A stretch of 64,000 nucleotides of DNA from SB11 sp035906255 (GTDB lineage Bacteria; Bacteroidota; Bacteroidia; UBA8524). Positions 49,278 to 57,111 of the stretch are shown in pieces (positions within the stretch are counted from its first letter, which is position 1; each line of letters opens with the position of its first letter). Where the stretch lies: the NCBI GenBank assembly GCA_035906255.1, contig JAMIFM010000010.1, positions 310,001 to 374,000 on the forward strand, given 5' to 3'. Position numbers and translations under genes: made by a program. The notes beneath the pieces are model-generated. The model saw nothing but the letters and a program-made list of their open reading frames with translations, ran no database searches and was not told the DNA's origin.

Positions 49278-50147
49278 ATGGGTGCCGTAGCATTTTACAT
49301 TTTTCTTCCGGTTTTATACCTGCTTTCATTGTTGCCGTTTTGGGCATTGTATGGTGTTTCTGATTTTTTGTTTTTTGTTGTGTACAGGGTTACAGGCTAC
49401 CGCAAAAAGGTAGTAATGCAAAACCTTAAAAACTCTTTTCCCGAAAAAAGCGAGGTCGAGCTAAAGGCCATCATGTATAAGTTTTATGCTTTTTTCTGCG
49501 ATTTGATTGTAGAAACCCTTAAAACGCTAACAATTGGCGAAAAAGCATTGCGTAAACACATTTCATTTGATGACCCTTCGTTGTTTGAAAAATACAGTAA
49601 TCAAAAACAAAGCGTAATTATTGTAATGGGGCATTTGGGCAATTGGGAATTGGGCGGAGCAAGGTTTTCGCTGCTGCCTTTTCATCGTTTGTATGTTATT
49701 TATCACCCATTAAGCAATAAGAATTTTAACAATCTTATCGTTCATATGCGTACAAGGCTGGGTAACCGCTTGTATGCAATGAGTGAGGTATTGCGCGGTA
49801 TGGTGAGGGATAAAGGGGAGTTGACTGCAACGGCTTTTATTGCCGACCAAACTCCGCAACCGAGCGGGGCATACTGGACTACTTTTTTAAATCAGGATAC
49901 TCCTGTGTTTCCCGGTACTGAAAAGATTGCCCAAAAGTTTAAGTACCCTGTGATTTACCTTTCGATTAAGCGACCCAAGAGAGGAAAATATACAATGGAG
50001 TGTGAACTGTTGGTAGAGAAACCTGAGCTTACAAGTGAAAACGAAATTTCAGAATTGCATACAAAACGGTTAGAAAAGGATATTATTGAAAATCCTGAGA
50101 TATGGTTGTGGACACACCGTCGCTGGAAACACAAAAGAACTAACTGA
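49278..50147 (+). CDS. Lysophospholipid/lipid A acyltransferase, LpxL-like
   Basis: 289 residues. N-terminal membrane anchor MGAVAFYIFLPVLYLLSLLPFWALYGVSDFLFFVVY, then the HtrB/LpxL fold: VVMQNLKNSFPEKSEVELKAIMYKFYAFFCDLIVE, the acyltransferase motif IIVMGHLGNWELGG (HxxxxxE with His and Glu), FIADQTPQPSGAYWTTFLNQDTPVFPG, and the C-terminal PEIWLWTHRRWKHK. Transfers an acyl chain to lipid A or a related lipid at the inner membrane. Start ATG 49278. Followed 30 bp later by a desaturase gene in the same direction. Confidence 0.9.
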   Translation: MGAVAFYIFLPVLYLLSLLPFWALYGVSDFLFFVVYRVTGYRKKVVMQNLKNSFPEKSEVELKAIMYKFYAFFCDLIVETLKTLTIGEKALRKHISFDDPSLFEKYSNQKQSVIIVMGHLGNWELGGARFSLLPFHRLYVIYHPLSNKNFNNLIVHMRTRLGNRLYAMSEVLRGMVRDKGELTATAFIADQTPQPSGAYWTTFLNQDTPVFPGTEKIAQKFKYPVIYLSIKRPKRGKYTMECELLVEKPELTSENEISELHTKRLEKDIIENPEIWLWTHRRWKHKRTN

Positions 50148-50177
50148 TTTACAATATATTTGCAACAAATTTATAGA

Positions 50178-51167
50178 ATGAAGATTGGTAACGACCTAAT
50201 ACTGGCCACCAAGAAATACGCTAAGGAAGACCGAAAACAAAGCTGGGTACACACAGCCTCAACATTTTCATTGTTAACTGCCTCGTATATTGCGGGTATT
50301 TATCCTTCACATTGGGCCATACAATTGTTTTTTGGCACCTTATCAGGGTTAATTCTTGCGCGAGCCTTTATTATCTATCACGATTACCTGCACAACACCA
50401 TTCTTCACGATTCTTTTATTGCCAAAGTAATGTTTATGTTTTTTGGCTTTCATATGCTGGCTCCTGTAAGCGTTTGGCGCAGGTCTCACGATTACCATCA
50501 TCAGCACAACTCAAAACTGTATTCATCCAGCATTGGCTCTTTTCCTATTGTTACTAAACAAAAATTCTTAGAAGCATCTAAGAAAGACCGTATCATATAC
50601 TTGTTTATCCGTCATCCGTTTACATTGCTTACGGGGTATATTTTCACCTTTGCATACGGTATGTGTGTACGTACTTTAATGCGCAGCCCTGATAAACATT
50701 GGGATGCAATCCCTGCCTTGTTGTATCACTACGGTATCTTTTTCGGTGTATTCTTTCTGTTTGGCTGGCAAAGTGCCGTATTCGGCTTTTTACTACCCAG
50801 TTTGATAGCGGGGGCAATGGGTTCTTACCTGTTTTATGCGCAACATAACTTTCCTACGGCTACCTTTCAGGATGCTAAGAACTGGTCGTACATTGATGCT
50901 GCACTAAACTCATCAAGTTTTATGAAACTTAGCCCTGTAATGAATTGGTTTACGGGCAACATTGGTTATCACCACATCCACCACACCAACCCGCGTATTC
51001 CGTTTTACAAGTTACCACAGGTATATAATGAAATGCCTGAGTTTAGAGAGTACGCAAAAACTACTTCGCTTTGGCCTAAGGACATTATTCAATGCCTTAG
51101 ACTAAAAGTTTGGGATCCTGAATCGGGTCGTATGGTTGGTTTAAAAGAGATTTACAGTAAAGCCTAA
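50178..51167 (+). CDS. Fatty acid desaturase
   Basis: 329 residues from ATG 50178 (MKIGNDLILATKKYAKEDRKQ). Histidine boxes: HDYLHN, HDYHHQHN and HHIHHTN with an additional QHNFPT, all typical of membrane diiron desaturases. Helices LLTASYIAGIYPSHWAIQLFFGTLSGLILARAFI and PFTLLTGYIFTFAYGMCV flank them. The enzyme introduces a double bond in acyl lipids at the membrane. A TATATTTG -7 element lies at 50155-50162, suggesting a second start within the acyltransferase-desaturase pair. Position and fatty acid specificity are unknown. Confidence 0.9.
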   Translation: MKIGNDLILATKKYAKEDRKQSWVHTASTFSLLTASYIAGIYPSHWAIQLFFGTLSGLILARAFIIYHDYLHNTILHDSFIAKVMFMFFGFHMLAPVSVWRRSHDYHHQHNSKLYSSSIGSFPIVTKQKFLEASKKDRIIYLFIRHPFTLLTGYIFTFAYGMCVRTLMRSPDKHWDAIPALLYHYGIFFGVFFLFGWQSAVFGFLLPSLIAGAMGSYLFYAQHNFPTATFQDAKNWSYIDAALNSSSFMKLSPVMNWFTGNIGYHHIHHTNPRIPFYKLPQVYNEMPEFREYAKTTSLWPKDIIQCLRLKVWDPESGRMVGLKEIYSKA

Positions 51168-51296
51168 CCCCTTGTTGGTTCTATCGTCAAACAGGCTATT
51201 TAAATGCTGATGTTTAGACTATGCGTGATAGGTTAAATTATTTTAAAAAATTGGGAATTTTTTTTAGAAAAATGTTGCTTTTTTGAAAAAGTGTCG

Positions 51297-51460
51297 TACA
51301 TTTGTTTCAACAAAACGGGTTATCAACAAGCTTTTGTTTAAAGCACGGATACCCTTGGATGATTGAAAAAATTAGCTTTGTTGACGGAAGAGTAAATTCT
51401 TCAGTAATATTCCTAAATAGCACAAACAGCCTGTCGGGAGACGGGCTGTTTATTTTTTGT
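51297..51460 (+). ncRNA. Candidate small RNA or tiny ORF transcript
   Basis: TACATTTG (51297-51304, TAnnTTTG) is followed about 125 bp later by a hairpin ACAGCCTGTC / GACGGGCTGT (one G-T pair, 51427-51450) and a T-rich tail, a plus-strand terminator. A GTTG sits 19 bp upstream of the -7 box in place of TTTG. The transcript would be about 150 nt. A 37-codon frame (51359-51472) runs through the terminator and has no recognisable features, so RNA is more likely. The rest of the 311-bp gap holds poly-A/T runs only. Confidence 0.4.
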
Positions 51461-51478
51461 GCTATCAAGTAAAATATC

Positions 51479-54235
51479 CTATTTCTTGATGAAAAGTGTC
51501 GAGCCGCTTTTGGTACCGTTCTCAATTCTTAATAAATAAGTACCCGCCGCTAAACCGCTAACACCCACTTGGGTGGATGTTCCGTTAGCAGGGTTTTGCA
51601 TGAGCTTTTTGCCATTTAGGTCATATACCGTAAGCAGAGTGTTGCTACTATTATTTTCGTCGATTGAAACCGTTACATATTCAGTAGCAGGGTTGGGATA
51701 TACTGAAACAGTCAAAGGCAATTTGCCGTTGTTTACCCCTGTTAGATGATAGTTTTGCGTAATGTTTGCGGCAAATACACCTGCCCCGTGTGTGGCAACT
51801 ACTACCCGGTTATCAGCACGGCGTACTTTAATCATTTCGCAAATAGCATTCCCTATCAAATCAGGGCTTTGTTGTACCCACACCGGAGGCGTTGGTGGAA
51901 TTTCGGAGATGCTGTATAAACCAACGCTGGTAGCCAATAAAACACCATAACCGGTATTGGTTTTTACAAACTCAGCCCAACGGCACGAAGGGCCGTTGCC
52001 TGTTCCGTTGGCATTTTGCTCAAGGTTACCCGAAATGTCACGCCAGTTTAGGCCGCCGTTTTCGGTGTAAAACACACTGGGTATCCCATAATTTGTAAAT
52101 ACTACTATAATTTTATCGGCATCTTCGGGGTGTATGCAAATGTTATTGATATTGCCCGAAGGGAAGTTGGAGCCTTTGATATCAACAGGGGTGGGGTCGC
52201 CTGTGGTAGCGTTATCTACCCTGAATAACAAGCCGTTTTCTGTACCGTAAAAGAGTTTTCCTGATGGCTGTACCGACATACTAATGGCCGTAATTTGGAA
52301 ACGGGTGCGGCTGTTAACCATTTCTTGCCAATTGCCCATATCTCTTGATGAATCTAAGTAATTATCCAGCGGAAATTGGGTAACATCGTTGCTGCGCCAT
52401 ATTGCTGTATCGTTTAATAAAAACAAACGTTTGTCGTCGTTAGGGTCAACACACCAAGGGTTAATGAAACGGTAATTATCGAGATTAGGGGGGTCTAACC
52501 GTGCACTTTGCACACGGTTGTTACTTGCATCCAGTCGAATACGGTATAAACCTGCTTCTTGCTTGGCTACATAATAATCCTGACCGTTTCCTGCAACGTG
52601 GCAGAAAGCTCCGTCGTAACTGAAAATTTCATTCCACGGGTTACGTTGATCGTTTTTATTAGTAAACAAAGTCCCGTTATCTTGCAAACCGCCAATAATA
52701 GTATGGTCGCCTGCTACCGCTTCGTTAATGGCTATGGTATAAAACTGTGTTGTAACGTAACCGTTATTTAGCGATTGCCATTTAACCGTACCTGCTTTTA
52801 TATTATCGGTAAATGATATACCGCCGTCGTGTGTAGAAATGGCCTTGTCGGGGTTTGAATTGAGAAAAAGAAAGTTGTGTTGGTCGGGGTGGTGGTTTTC
52901 GTACAGCTTAAAATCGGGACGTTTAGTACCCTGTGCGTAGCCGCCTATTTTGGTGATTTGTGAGGTGCTTTTGAATGCATCAGTTGAGCGGAAAAGCCCC
53001 GTGCCTCCGATAACAACAATGTTGGTGTCTTTGGGGTGAACACTCACCAACAAATCATAACCGCCTTGGGCATTAAATTTTTCAAAATCGCCCTGAAAAT
53101 CGGGTATTGAAGCTGAACGGTCTTCCCAAATTCCGCCGGTGCCGCTTCCGTCGCCCGATACATAAGTATATTTCAGCAAACTGTTCCACTCCTCATCACC
53201 CCTGAAATTTGTAGTCTTTTTACCCATATTTTCGGTGTTATGAGCCAATATATACAGTTGGTTTTCGTGGCCGGGTACTAAGCCGATTACCATGCGGCCG
53301 TACGCGGTACCTATTTCAGCAGGGGTAATGCCTGTCCAAGTATTGCCGTTATCCACGCTACGCCAAATGCCCCTTTGCGGGCCTTCGCTGCTAAGGGTGG
53401 CGTATATCACCCCGCCCTTTGTAATGGCTACATCGGTATAATAAGAAGGATTACCGCCTGATGTGCCGCCACGACGGCGTTGCCAAGTTGTACCGCCGTT
53501 CACGCTACGGTGTATGCCGCCATACAGGGCAACAAATACTACATCGCTGTCTTTACTGGTATGATTGGTAACAATGTTCCACGAGCCGTCAAAATCGCTG
53601 TCAAACTGCGGGGTATTCACAACAGTGCTTGCCAATGGCTGCCAGCTTTTACCGCCGTCGGTTGATTTTAATATCCCCCTGCCTGAGAAGTAAGCCCCTC
53701 CTTTTGAAGCACTGCTGCCGCTTAATTCACCTGTTGATGCATACCAAATATTGGTTTTACCCGTGCGGGTATCTTGTGTAACGGCCGTTATTGCATTTAT
53801 TTGGGTACTGGTGGTGGTTTTTGTCCAGCTTTTGCCCCCGTCTTCGCTACGCCATAGACCTCCCGTAGCACCGCCTGCAATCAATACATTTTCGTTGGTT
53901 ATATCAATGGCAATGGCGCGGGTTCTGCCGCCCACATTCCATACCCCCATATTGTCCCATATATCCCCGCTTTTTTTAAATATATCGGTTTTAGGCAAGG
54001 TGGCTGCAAAGGCTAACTCTTTCATACGCATACCATCGGGTATTTTGCCTGTGTTAGGGTCTTTAAGGCGATTAAACTCCCATCGTTTGCGGGCACTCAG
54101 GTTATAGCTCATTTCGTCGCCGCCCTGTGGCGGTATGGGGCTATTATGGCTTGAATTAGAAATATATCCTATACCGATAACGGCTAAACAAATAGCTATT
54201 ACAGGTAGCGTGTACAGTAAAGGTTTGCGGTGCAT
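51479..54235 (-). CDS. BNR/sortilin-like propeller protein with T9SS sorting domain
   Basis: 918 residues. N-terminal anchor-like sequence MHRKPLLYTLPVIAICLAVIGIGYI, then a propeller region with DGG-x-W BNR repeats (WRSEDGGKSWTKTTT, ILKSTDGGKSWQPLAS, IHRSVNGGTTWQRRRG, IWRSVDNGNTWTGIT, FYTENGGLNWRDISG), as in Vps10/sortilin-like domains. The last 90 residues (LTVSVYPNPATEYVTVSIDENNSSNTLLTVYDLNGKKLMQ to YLLRIENGTKSGSTLFIKK) form a type A T9SS sorting domain. Secreted or surface bound. Ligand unknown. A minus-strand hairpin lies downstream at 51423-51450. Confidence 0.88.
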   Translation of the reverse strand: MHRKPLLYTLPVIAICLAVIGIGYISNSSHNSPIPPQGGDEMSYNLSARKRWEFNRLKDPNTGKIPDGMRMKELAFAATLPKTDIFKKSGDIWDNMGVWNVGGRTRAIAIDITNENVLIAGGATGGLWRSEDGGKSWTKTTTSTQINAITAVTQDTRTGKTNIWYASTGELSGSSASKGGAYFSGRGILKSTDGGKSWQPLASTVVNTPQFDSDFDGSWNIVTNHTSKDSDVVFVALYGGIHRSVNGGTTWQRRRGGTSGGNPSYYTDVAITKGGVIYATLSSEGPQRGIWRSVDNGNTWTGITPAEIGTAYGRMVIGLVPGHENQLYILAHNTENMGKKTTNFRGDEEWNSLLKYTYVSGDGSGTGGIWEDRSASIPDFQGDFEKFNAQGGYDLLVSVHPKDTNIVVIGGTGLFRSTDAFKSTSQITKIGGYAQGTKRPDFKLYENHHPDQHNFLFLNSNPDKAISTHDGGISFTDNIKAGTVKWQSLNNGYVTTQFYTIAINEAVAGDHTIIGGLQDNGTLFTNKNDQRNPWNEIFSYDGAFCHVAGNGQDYYVAKQEAGLYRIRLDASNNRVQSARLDPPNLDNYRFINPWCVDPNDDKRLFLLNDTAIWRSNDVTQFPLDNYLDSSRDMGNWQEMVNSRTRFQITAISMSVQPSGKLFYGTENGLLFRVDNATTGDPTPVDIKGSNFPSGNINNICIHPEDADKIIVVFTNYGIPSVFYTENGGLNWRDISGNLEQNANGTGNGPSCRWAEFVKTNTGYGVLLATSVGLYSISEIPPTPPVWVQQSPDLIGNAICEMIKVRRADNRVVVATHGAGVFAANITQNYHLTGVNNGKLPLTVSVYPNPATEYVTVSIDENNSSNTLLTVYDLNGKKLMQNPANGTSTQVGVSGLAAGTYLLRIENGTKSGSTLFIKK

Positions 54236-54325
54236 ATATTCAAATATAAAAAATAAGCAACGGGTTTGCAGGGATTAGATTGATAGGGCGTGCTATTTAA
54301 TTTATCTTTGTACCTCTTTACTTAA

Positions 54326-54397
54326 GGCCTCATAGTACAATGGATAGTACGTGAGTCTCCGGAACTCAAGATCCAGGTTCGATTCCCGGTGAGGCCG
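54326..54397 (+). tRNA. tRNA-Arg (anticodon CCG)
   Basis: A 72-nt cloverleaf: acceptor GGCCTCA / TGAGGCC, D-arm AGTACAATGGATAGTAC, anticodon arm TGAGT-CTCCGGA-ACTCA giving CCG, T-arm CCAGGTTCGATTCCCGG, discriminator G. CCA is not encoded. A TATCTTTG -7 element is at 54303-54310. The 3' half (54366-54397) is overlapped by the 3' end of the serine-recombinase gene on the opposite strand. Confidence 0.93.
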
Positions 54398-55988
54398 CTA
54401 AACGGGCAAAATCATTAGTCTTATGATTTTGCCCGTTTTTATTTCCCCCCAACACTTTGCTAATACACTCAATCAACTCAAAAGTGGGGTTCACCACATC
54501 AGTTCGAAACAGTTGATTTTCCCTGTCATACACAATCCCTTCAGGAAACATAAACTTTTGCAGCTTTTCCTTCTCCTTAACATCCGAGACCGACCATAAA
54601 TACTGGAGTTTACCCGTAGCCAACAAGGTAGTCTTCAGCACCTGTTGCAGGTTCGAAGCATCAAAACAGTACCCCTGCAAACTTTGAGTGATACTTGCCA
54701 GCTCTTCTTTATAACGGGTATTGAATTTATCGTACAACTCCTTACTCAGTTCACCCGTCACAAAATACTTCTCCTCAATCGTATCCATCCTTTGGTTCAC
54801 CTCTTTCAACTGCTTGTGTAATACAGTAGTCTTTTCTTCCTTATCCTTAGCCATGTCCTTTAACACGTATTGCAATTGGTATAAAATAGGTTCCACCGCT
54901 TTTGCATGGATTTGATAACGGCTTAGGATTGCTTTGAACTGGTCGTTCAACTGTTGGGCTCGTTTGTTAAACTTACACCCCACCGTAACACATTTGTAAT
55001 ACCACAACCCTTTACTTTTCACCACATACCCTGTCAGTCCCCTGTTGCAGCAGGAACACCTTGCAAATACCTTCAACGGGATTTCATTCTGTTCCTTCTT
55101 ATGGGATACTCCATACTTCGGGGCTTTTGCATTGATTTGGTTTACCTGCAAAAAGACTTCCTTTGAGATAAGTTTCTCATGTACCCCTTCCACGATTTGT
55201 CCCTCCAGCATTCCGTGACAGACAAGCCCGCAATAAAAAGGGTTGGCAAATATCTTTTGCAATTGTTGGTGGTACATCTTTACCCCGATGTCTTTTAACC
55301 GTTGGACAATGTCTTGGTTCTTTATCCCCTGTAACTTCCAGTCAAATGCCTTTTTCAGTTTTCGTCCGGTATCATTGACCACTATCTTCCGCTCTCCGTT
55401 ACTTCTAAGAATATCATACCCCATCGGAGGCTTTACCACCCATATCCCTTTCTGAAACTTCTCCTTCATCCCTGCCATCGCTTTTTGTTTACGCAACTGG
55501 TTGTCGTATTCAGAAAACAAAAACTGGATGTTTTGGTGCAATACCCCGCTGGGGTTGTTGGTGTCGGTGGGTTGGGTTACAGCAAACACCGTAACCCCGT
55601 ATTTTTCCCTTAAATCAGTGGCCAGTTTGATAGCCCCACCCCCTGTTCTGCTAAAGCGGTCAAGGCTGTACACCAATAAATAGCTGATACGGCCTTTGGA
55701 CTTTTTGATAAAGTCCAACATTCTGACAAACTCCTTACGACCGTCTGTTTTGGCACTTTCATAGGTACCCCCGAAATAAGCAACAACGGTTTGTTGGTTT
55801 CGGTGGGCGTATTCCTCAATAGCGTTGCGTTGGGTATCAAGGCTCAGGTTCTTATCGGCTTGTTCCTTACTGGACACCCGTGTGTACACTACTACGTTTT
55901 TAGTATCCGTCTTTTGAACCAAAGACTTGGAGGTTTTTGCAAACTTGTTAAAGTCTCCTAAAGAGCGTTGAGCGGGGTTGGTTTCCAT
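54366..55988 (-). CDS. Large serine recombinase
   Basis: 540 residues. The N-terminal resolvase domain (about 30-180) has the nucleophile Ser39 in VYTRVSSKEQ and VYSLDRFSRTGGG. It is followed by a recombinase domain (MAGMKEKFQKGIWVVKPPMGYDI onward), a zinc ribbon (CSCCNRGLTGYVVKSKGLWYYKC, CKFN) and a coiled coil (about 385-450). This is the layout of phage and integrative-element integrases. Its C-terminal tail (about 25 residues, ending SPGIEPGS) is encoded by the antisense of the tRNA-Arg terminator and 3' half, so its stop codon comes from the tRNA sequence. It is the only integrase in the window. Confidence 0.92.
   Translation of the reverse strand: METNPAQRSLGDFNKFAKTSKSLVQKTDTKNVVVYTRVSSKEQADKNLSLDTQRNAIEEYAHRNQQTVVAYFGGTYESAKTDGRKEFVRMLDFIKKSKGRISYLLVYSLDRFSRTGGGAIKLATDLREKYGVTVFAVTQPTDTNNPSGVLHQNIQFLFSEYDNQLRKQKAMAGMKEKFQKGIWVVKPPMGYDILRSNGERKIVVNDTGRKLKKAFDWKLQGIKNQDIVQRLKDIGVKMYHQQLQKIFANPFYCGLVCHGMLEGQIVEGVHEKLISKEVFLQVNQINAKAPKYGVSHKKEQNEIPLKVFARCSCCNRGLTGYVVKSKGLWYYKCVTVGCKFNKRAQQLNDQFKAILSRYQIHAKAVEPILYQLQYVLKDMAKDKEEKTTVLHKQLKEVNQRMDTIEEKYFVTGELSKELYDKFNTRYKEELASITQSLQGYCFDASNLQQVLKTTLLATGKLQYLWSVSDVKEKEKLQKFMFPEGIVYDRENQLFRTDVVNPTFELIECISKVLGGNKNGQNHKTNDFARLAASPGIEPGS
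54401..54437 (+). terminator. Terminator of tRNA-Arg
   Basis: A perfect 15-bp stem (AACGGGCAAAATCAT / ATGATTTTGCCCGTT) with a 7-nt loop and T-run. It lies inside the 3' end of the recombinase coding region on the opposite strand. Confidence 0.85.
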
Positions 55989-56033
55989 AGTTGTACTGCG
56001 TACTGTTATGATTAAAAGTAATGGGATGAACGA

Positions 56034-56309
56034 CTAAGCACAAAGTTCCTTAAATCTTTCGTGGAACACAATAAAAATCCGTGAAACATAGTCGTATTGA
56101 AGGATTAAGTGTTCAGCTTCTTGGTCAGATAGGTTTTCATGGCCGCTGAAAGTGCGGAGTATCTCCGATGTTAAGGGTTGCTTTTTAGGATTGGTAAGGG
56201 GCAGGTCGGGCATTTGTTGAAGGGCTTGTGCAAGCTCTTCTCTTTCTTGAGGATTCATCGTCTGTGCAATTGATAAATGAGACACCGATACGGATTGTGA
56301 ACGGCTCAT
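56034..56309 (-). CDS. Hypothetical protein next to recombinase
   Basis: 91 residues from ATG 56309 (MSRSQSVSVSHLSIAQT). An inner ATG at 56258 (MNPQEREELAQALQQMPD) would give 74 residues and starts a more ordinary sequence. The predicted helices EREELAQALQQM and DQEAEHLILQYDYVSRIFIVFHERFKEL are charged and soluble. I recognise no family. Ends 46 bp upstream of the recombinase start, in the same direction, so probably co-transcribed. Could be an accessory or directionality factor, which is a guess only. Confidence 0.5.
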   Translation of the reverse strand: MSRSQSVSVSHLSIAQTMNPQEREELAQALQQMPDLPLTNPKKQPLTSEILRTFSGHENLSDQEAEHLILQYDYVSRIFIVFHERFKELCA

Positions 56310-56548
56310 TAGCCAATCAACGAACCAACAGATACAATACAACTTGTTGTTGGTGGTGTTAGCAACAGTTGACCAACGGGTGTTGGTATTGCTGTTGGTT
56401 GAATTATTGGTACGTTCACTACCCTTTGCTTGTATCGGTAAGCAAAGGGTACGATGTAATTGGAAATGGGGAGGTTTGGGTAGTTAGTAGTGTGGATGTC
56501 AGATGTACATTTATTTACCATGCCAATTACAAACTGCTACTAAATAAA

Positions 56549-56577
56549 AAAGCCGTTAACGAGGCGTCAACGGCTTT
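56549..56577 (-). terminator. Terminator after the GIY-YIG-like gene
   Basis: AAAGCCGTT / AACGGCTTT with inner ACG/CGT pairing. An A-run on the plus strand gives a U-run on the minus-strand transcript. It stands 38 bp downstream of the stop of the 124-residue gene. Confidence 0.65.
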
Positions 56578-56586
56578 ATACAAACA

Positions 56587-56600
56587 GTGTTGGCCAACAC
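56587..56600. repeat. 14-bp perfect palindrome GTGTTGGCCAACAC
   Basis: A strict palindrome between the terminator at 56549 and the stop of the GIY-YIG-like gene. The same GTTGG word recurs many times at 56340-56405, next to the recombinase-linked genes. Could be an operator or a recombinase-associated site; no direct proof. Confidence 0.45.
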
Positions 56601-56614
56601 CAACATCCAACAGT

Positions 56615-56989
56615 TTAATTATTCAAATACATCGGCTTTAACTCCAAAGAGATAGCCACTGTCAAGGCCATTTGTTCCTTTGGGTCGGGTTCTACCATAT
56701 ACCGAAGGTAACATCTTGAATTTAACACTTCCGATAATTTCTTTGGGCTTTTCAGTTGAGTTAAGACAAAGGCAGCCCGCTTGGTTAGGATTTCATTTCG
56801 GAGGTCATTTGTGAAATTGATAAACAGCGGAGTTTCGTTGAGACTTTCGTCCACAAGACAAAGTAGATATACCCCTCCCGTTTGGGGTAGTTTATCCGTG
56901 TCCAGTGTACTGTATTGGTAAGCAGGTCGGTTTAAGAACAATTTGGCCAGTCGCTGCACCTCATTCCATCGGTTAGCGGGTTTCATCAT
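56615..56989 (-). CDS. Small protein with degenerate GIY-YIG-like segment
   Basis: 124 residues, start ATG 56989 (MMKPANRWNEVQRLAKLFL), with a second ATG one codon on. The segment LPQTGGVYLLCLVDESLNETPLFINFTNDLRNEIL resembles a GIY-YIG nuclease core (GVY for GIY, FIN for YIG, then NDLR). The catalytic Tyr/Gly and the expected Arg are incomplete, so activity is doubtful. The downstream part has helices. It lies leftward upstream of the small gene and the recombinase, with a terminator in between. Unrecognised as a whole; fold suggestion is inference. Confidence 0.5.
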   Translation of the reverse strand: MMKPANRWNEVQRLAKLFLNRPAYQYSTLDTDKLPQTGGVYLLCLVDESLNETPLFINFTNDLRNEILTKRAAFVLTQLKSPKKLSEVLNSRCYLRYMVEPDPKEQMALTVAISLELKPMYLNN

Positions 56990-57111
56990 TTTGTATCGGG
57001 TAAAGGCTTGATAATAGCCGCACCTGACGGAGAGTGAGGTGCGGCTGTGTGTGCAATATTACATCCCTTTGTTAGTTCATTAAAAGGGTTTTATATCAGC
57101 CGAAGTGTTGC

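Larger units (their letters stand above)
54366..56989 (-). mobile_element. Putative tRNA-Arg-linked integrative element, left end (right end not found)
   Basis: A large serine recombinase at a tRNA-Arg gene, two small genes of unknown family and repeat-rich spacing suggest the start of an integrated element. The left boundary is taken at the recombinase/tRNA overlap. I searched by eye for a second copy of the tRNA 3' sequence (TGAGGCC, GATTCCCGG) to the right edge and found none. The true right end is therefore unknown and could lie outside the window. Confidence 0.45.

Noticed and set aside
51359..51472. 37-codon frame in the gap after the desaturase
   Set aside because: Reads through the terminator stem and has no recognisable protein features; treated as part of a possible RNA.
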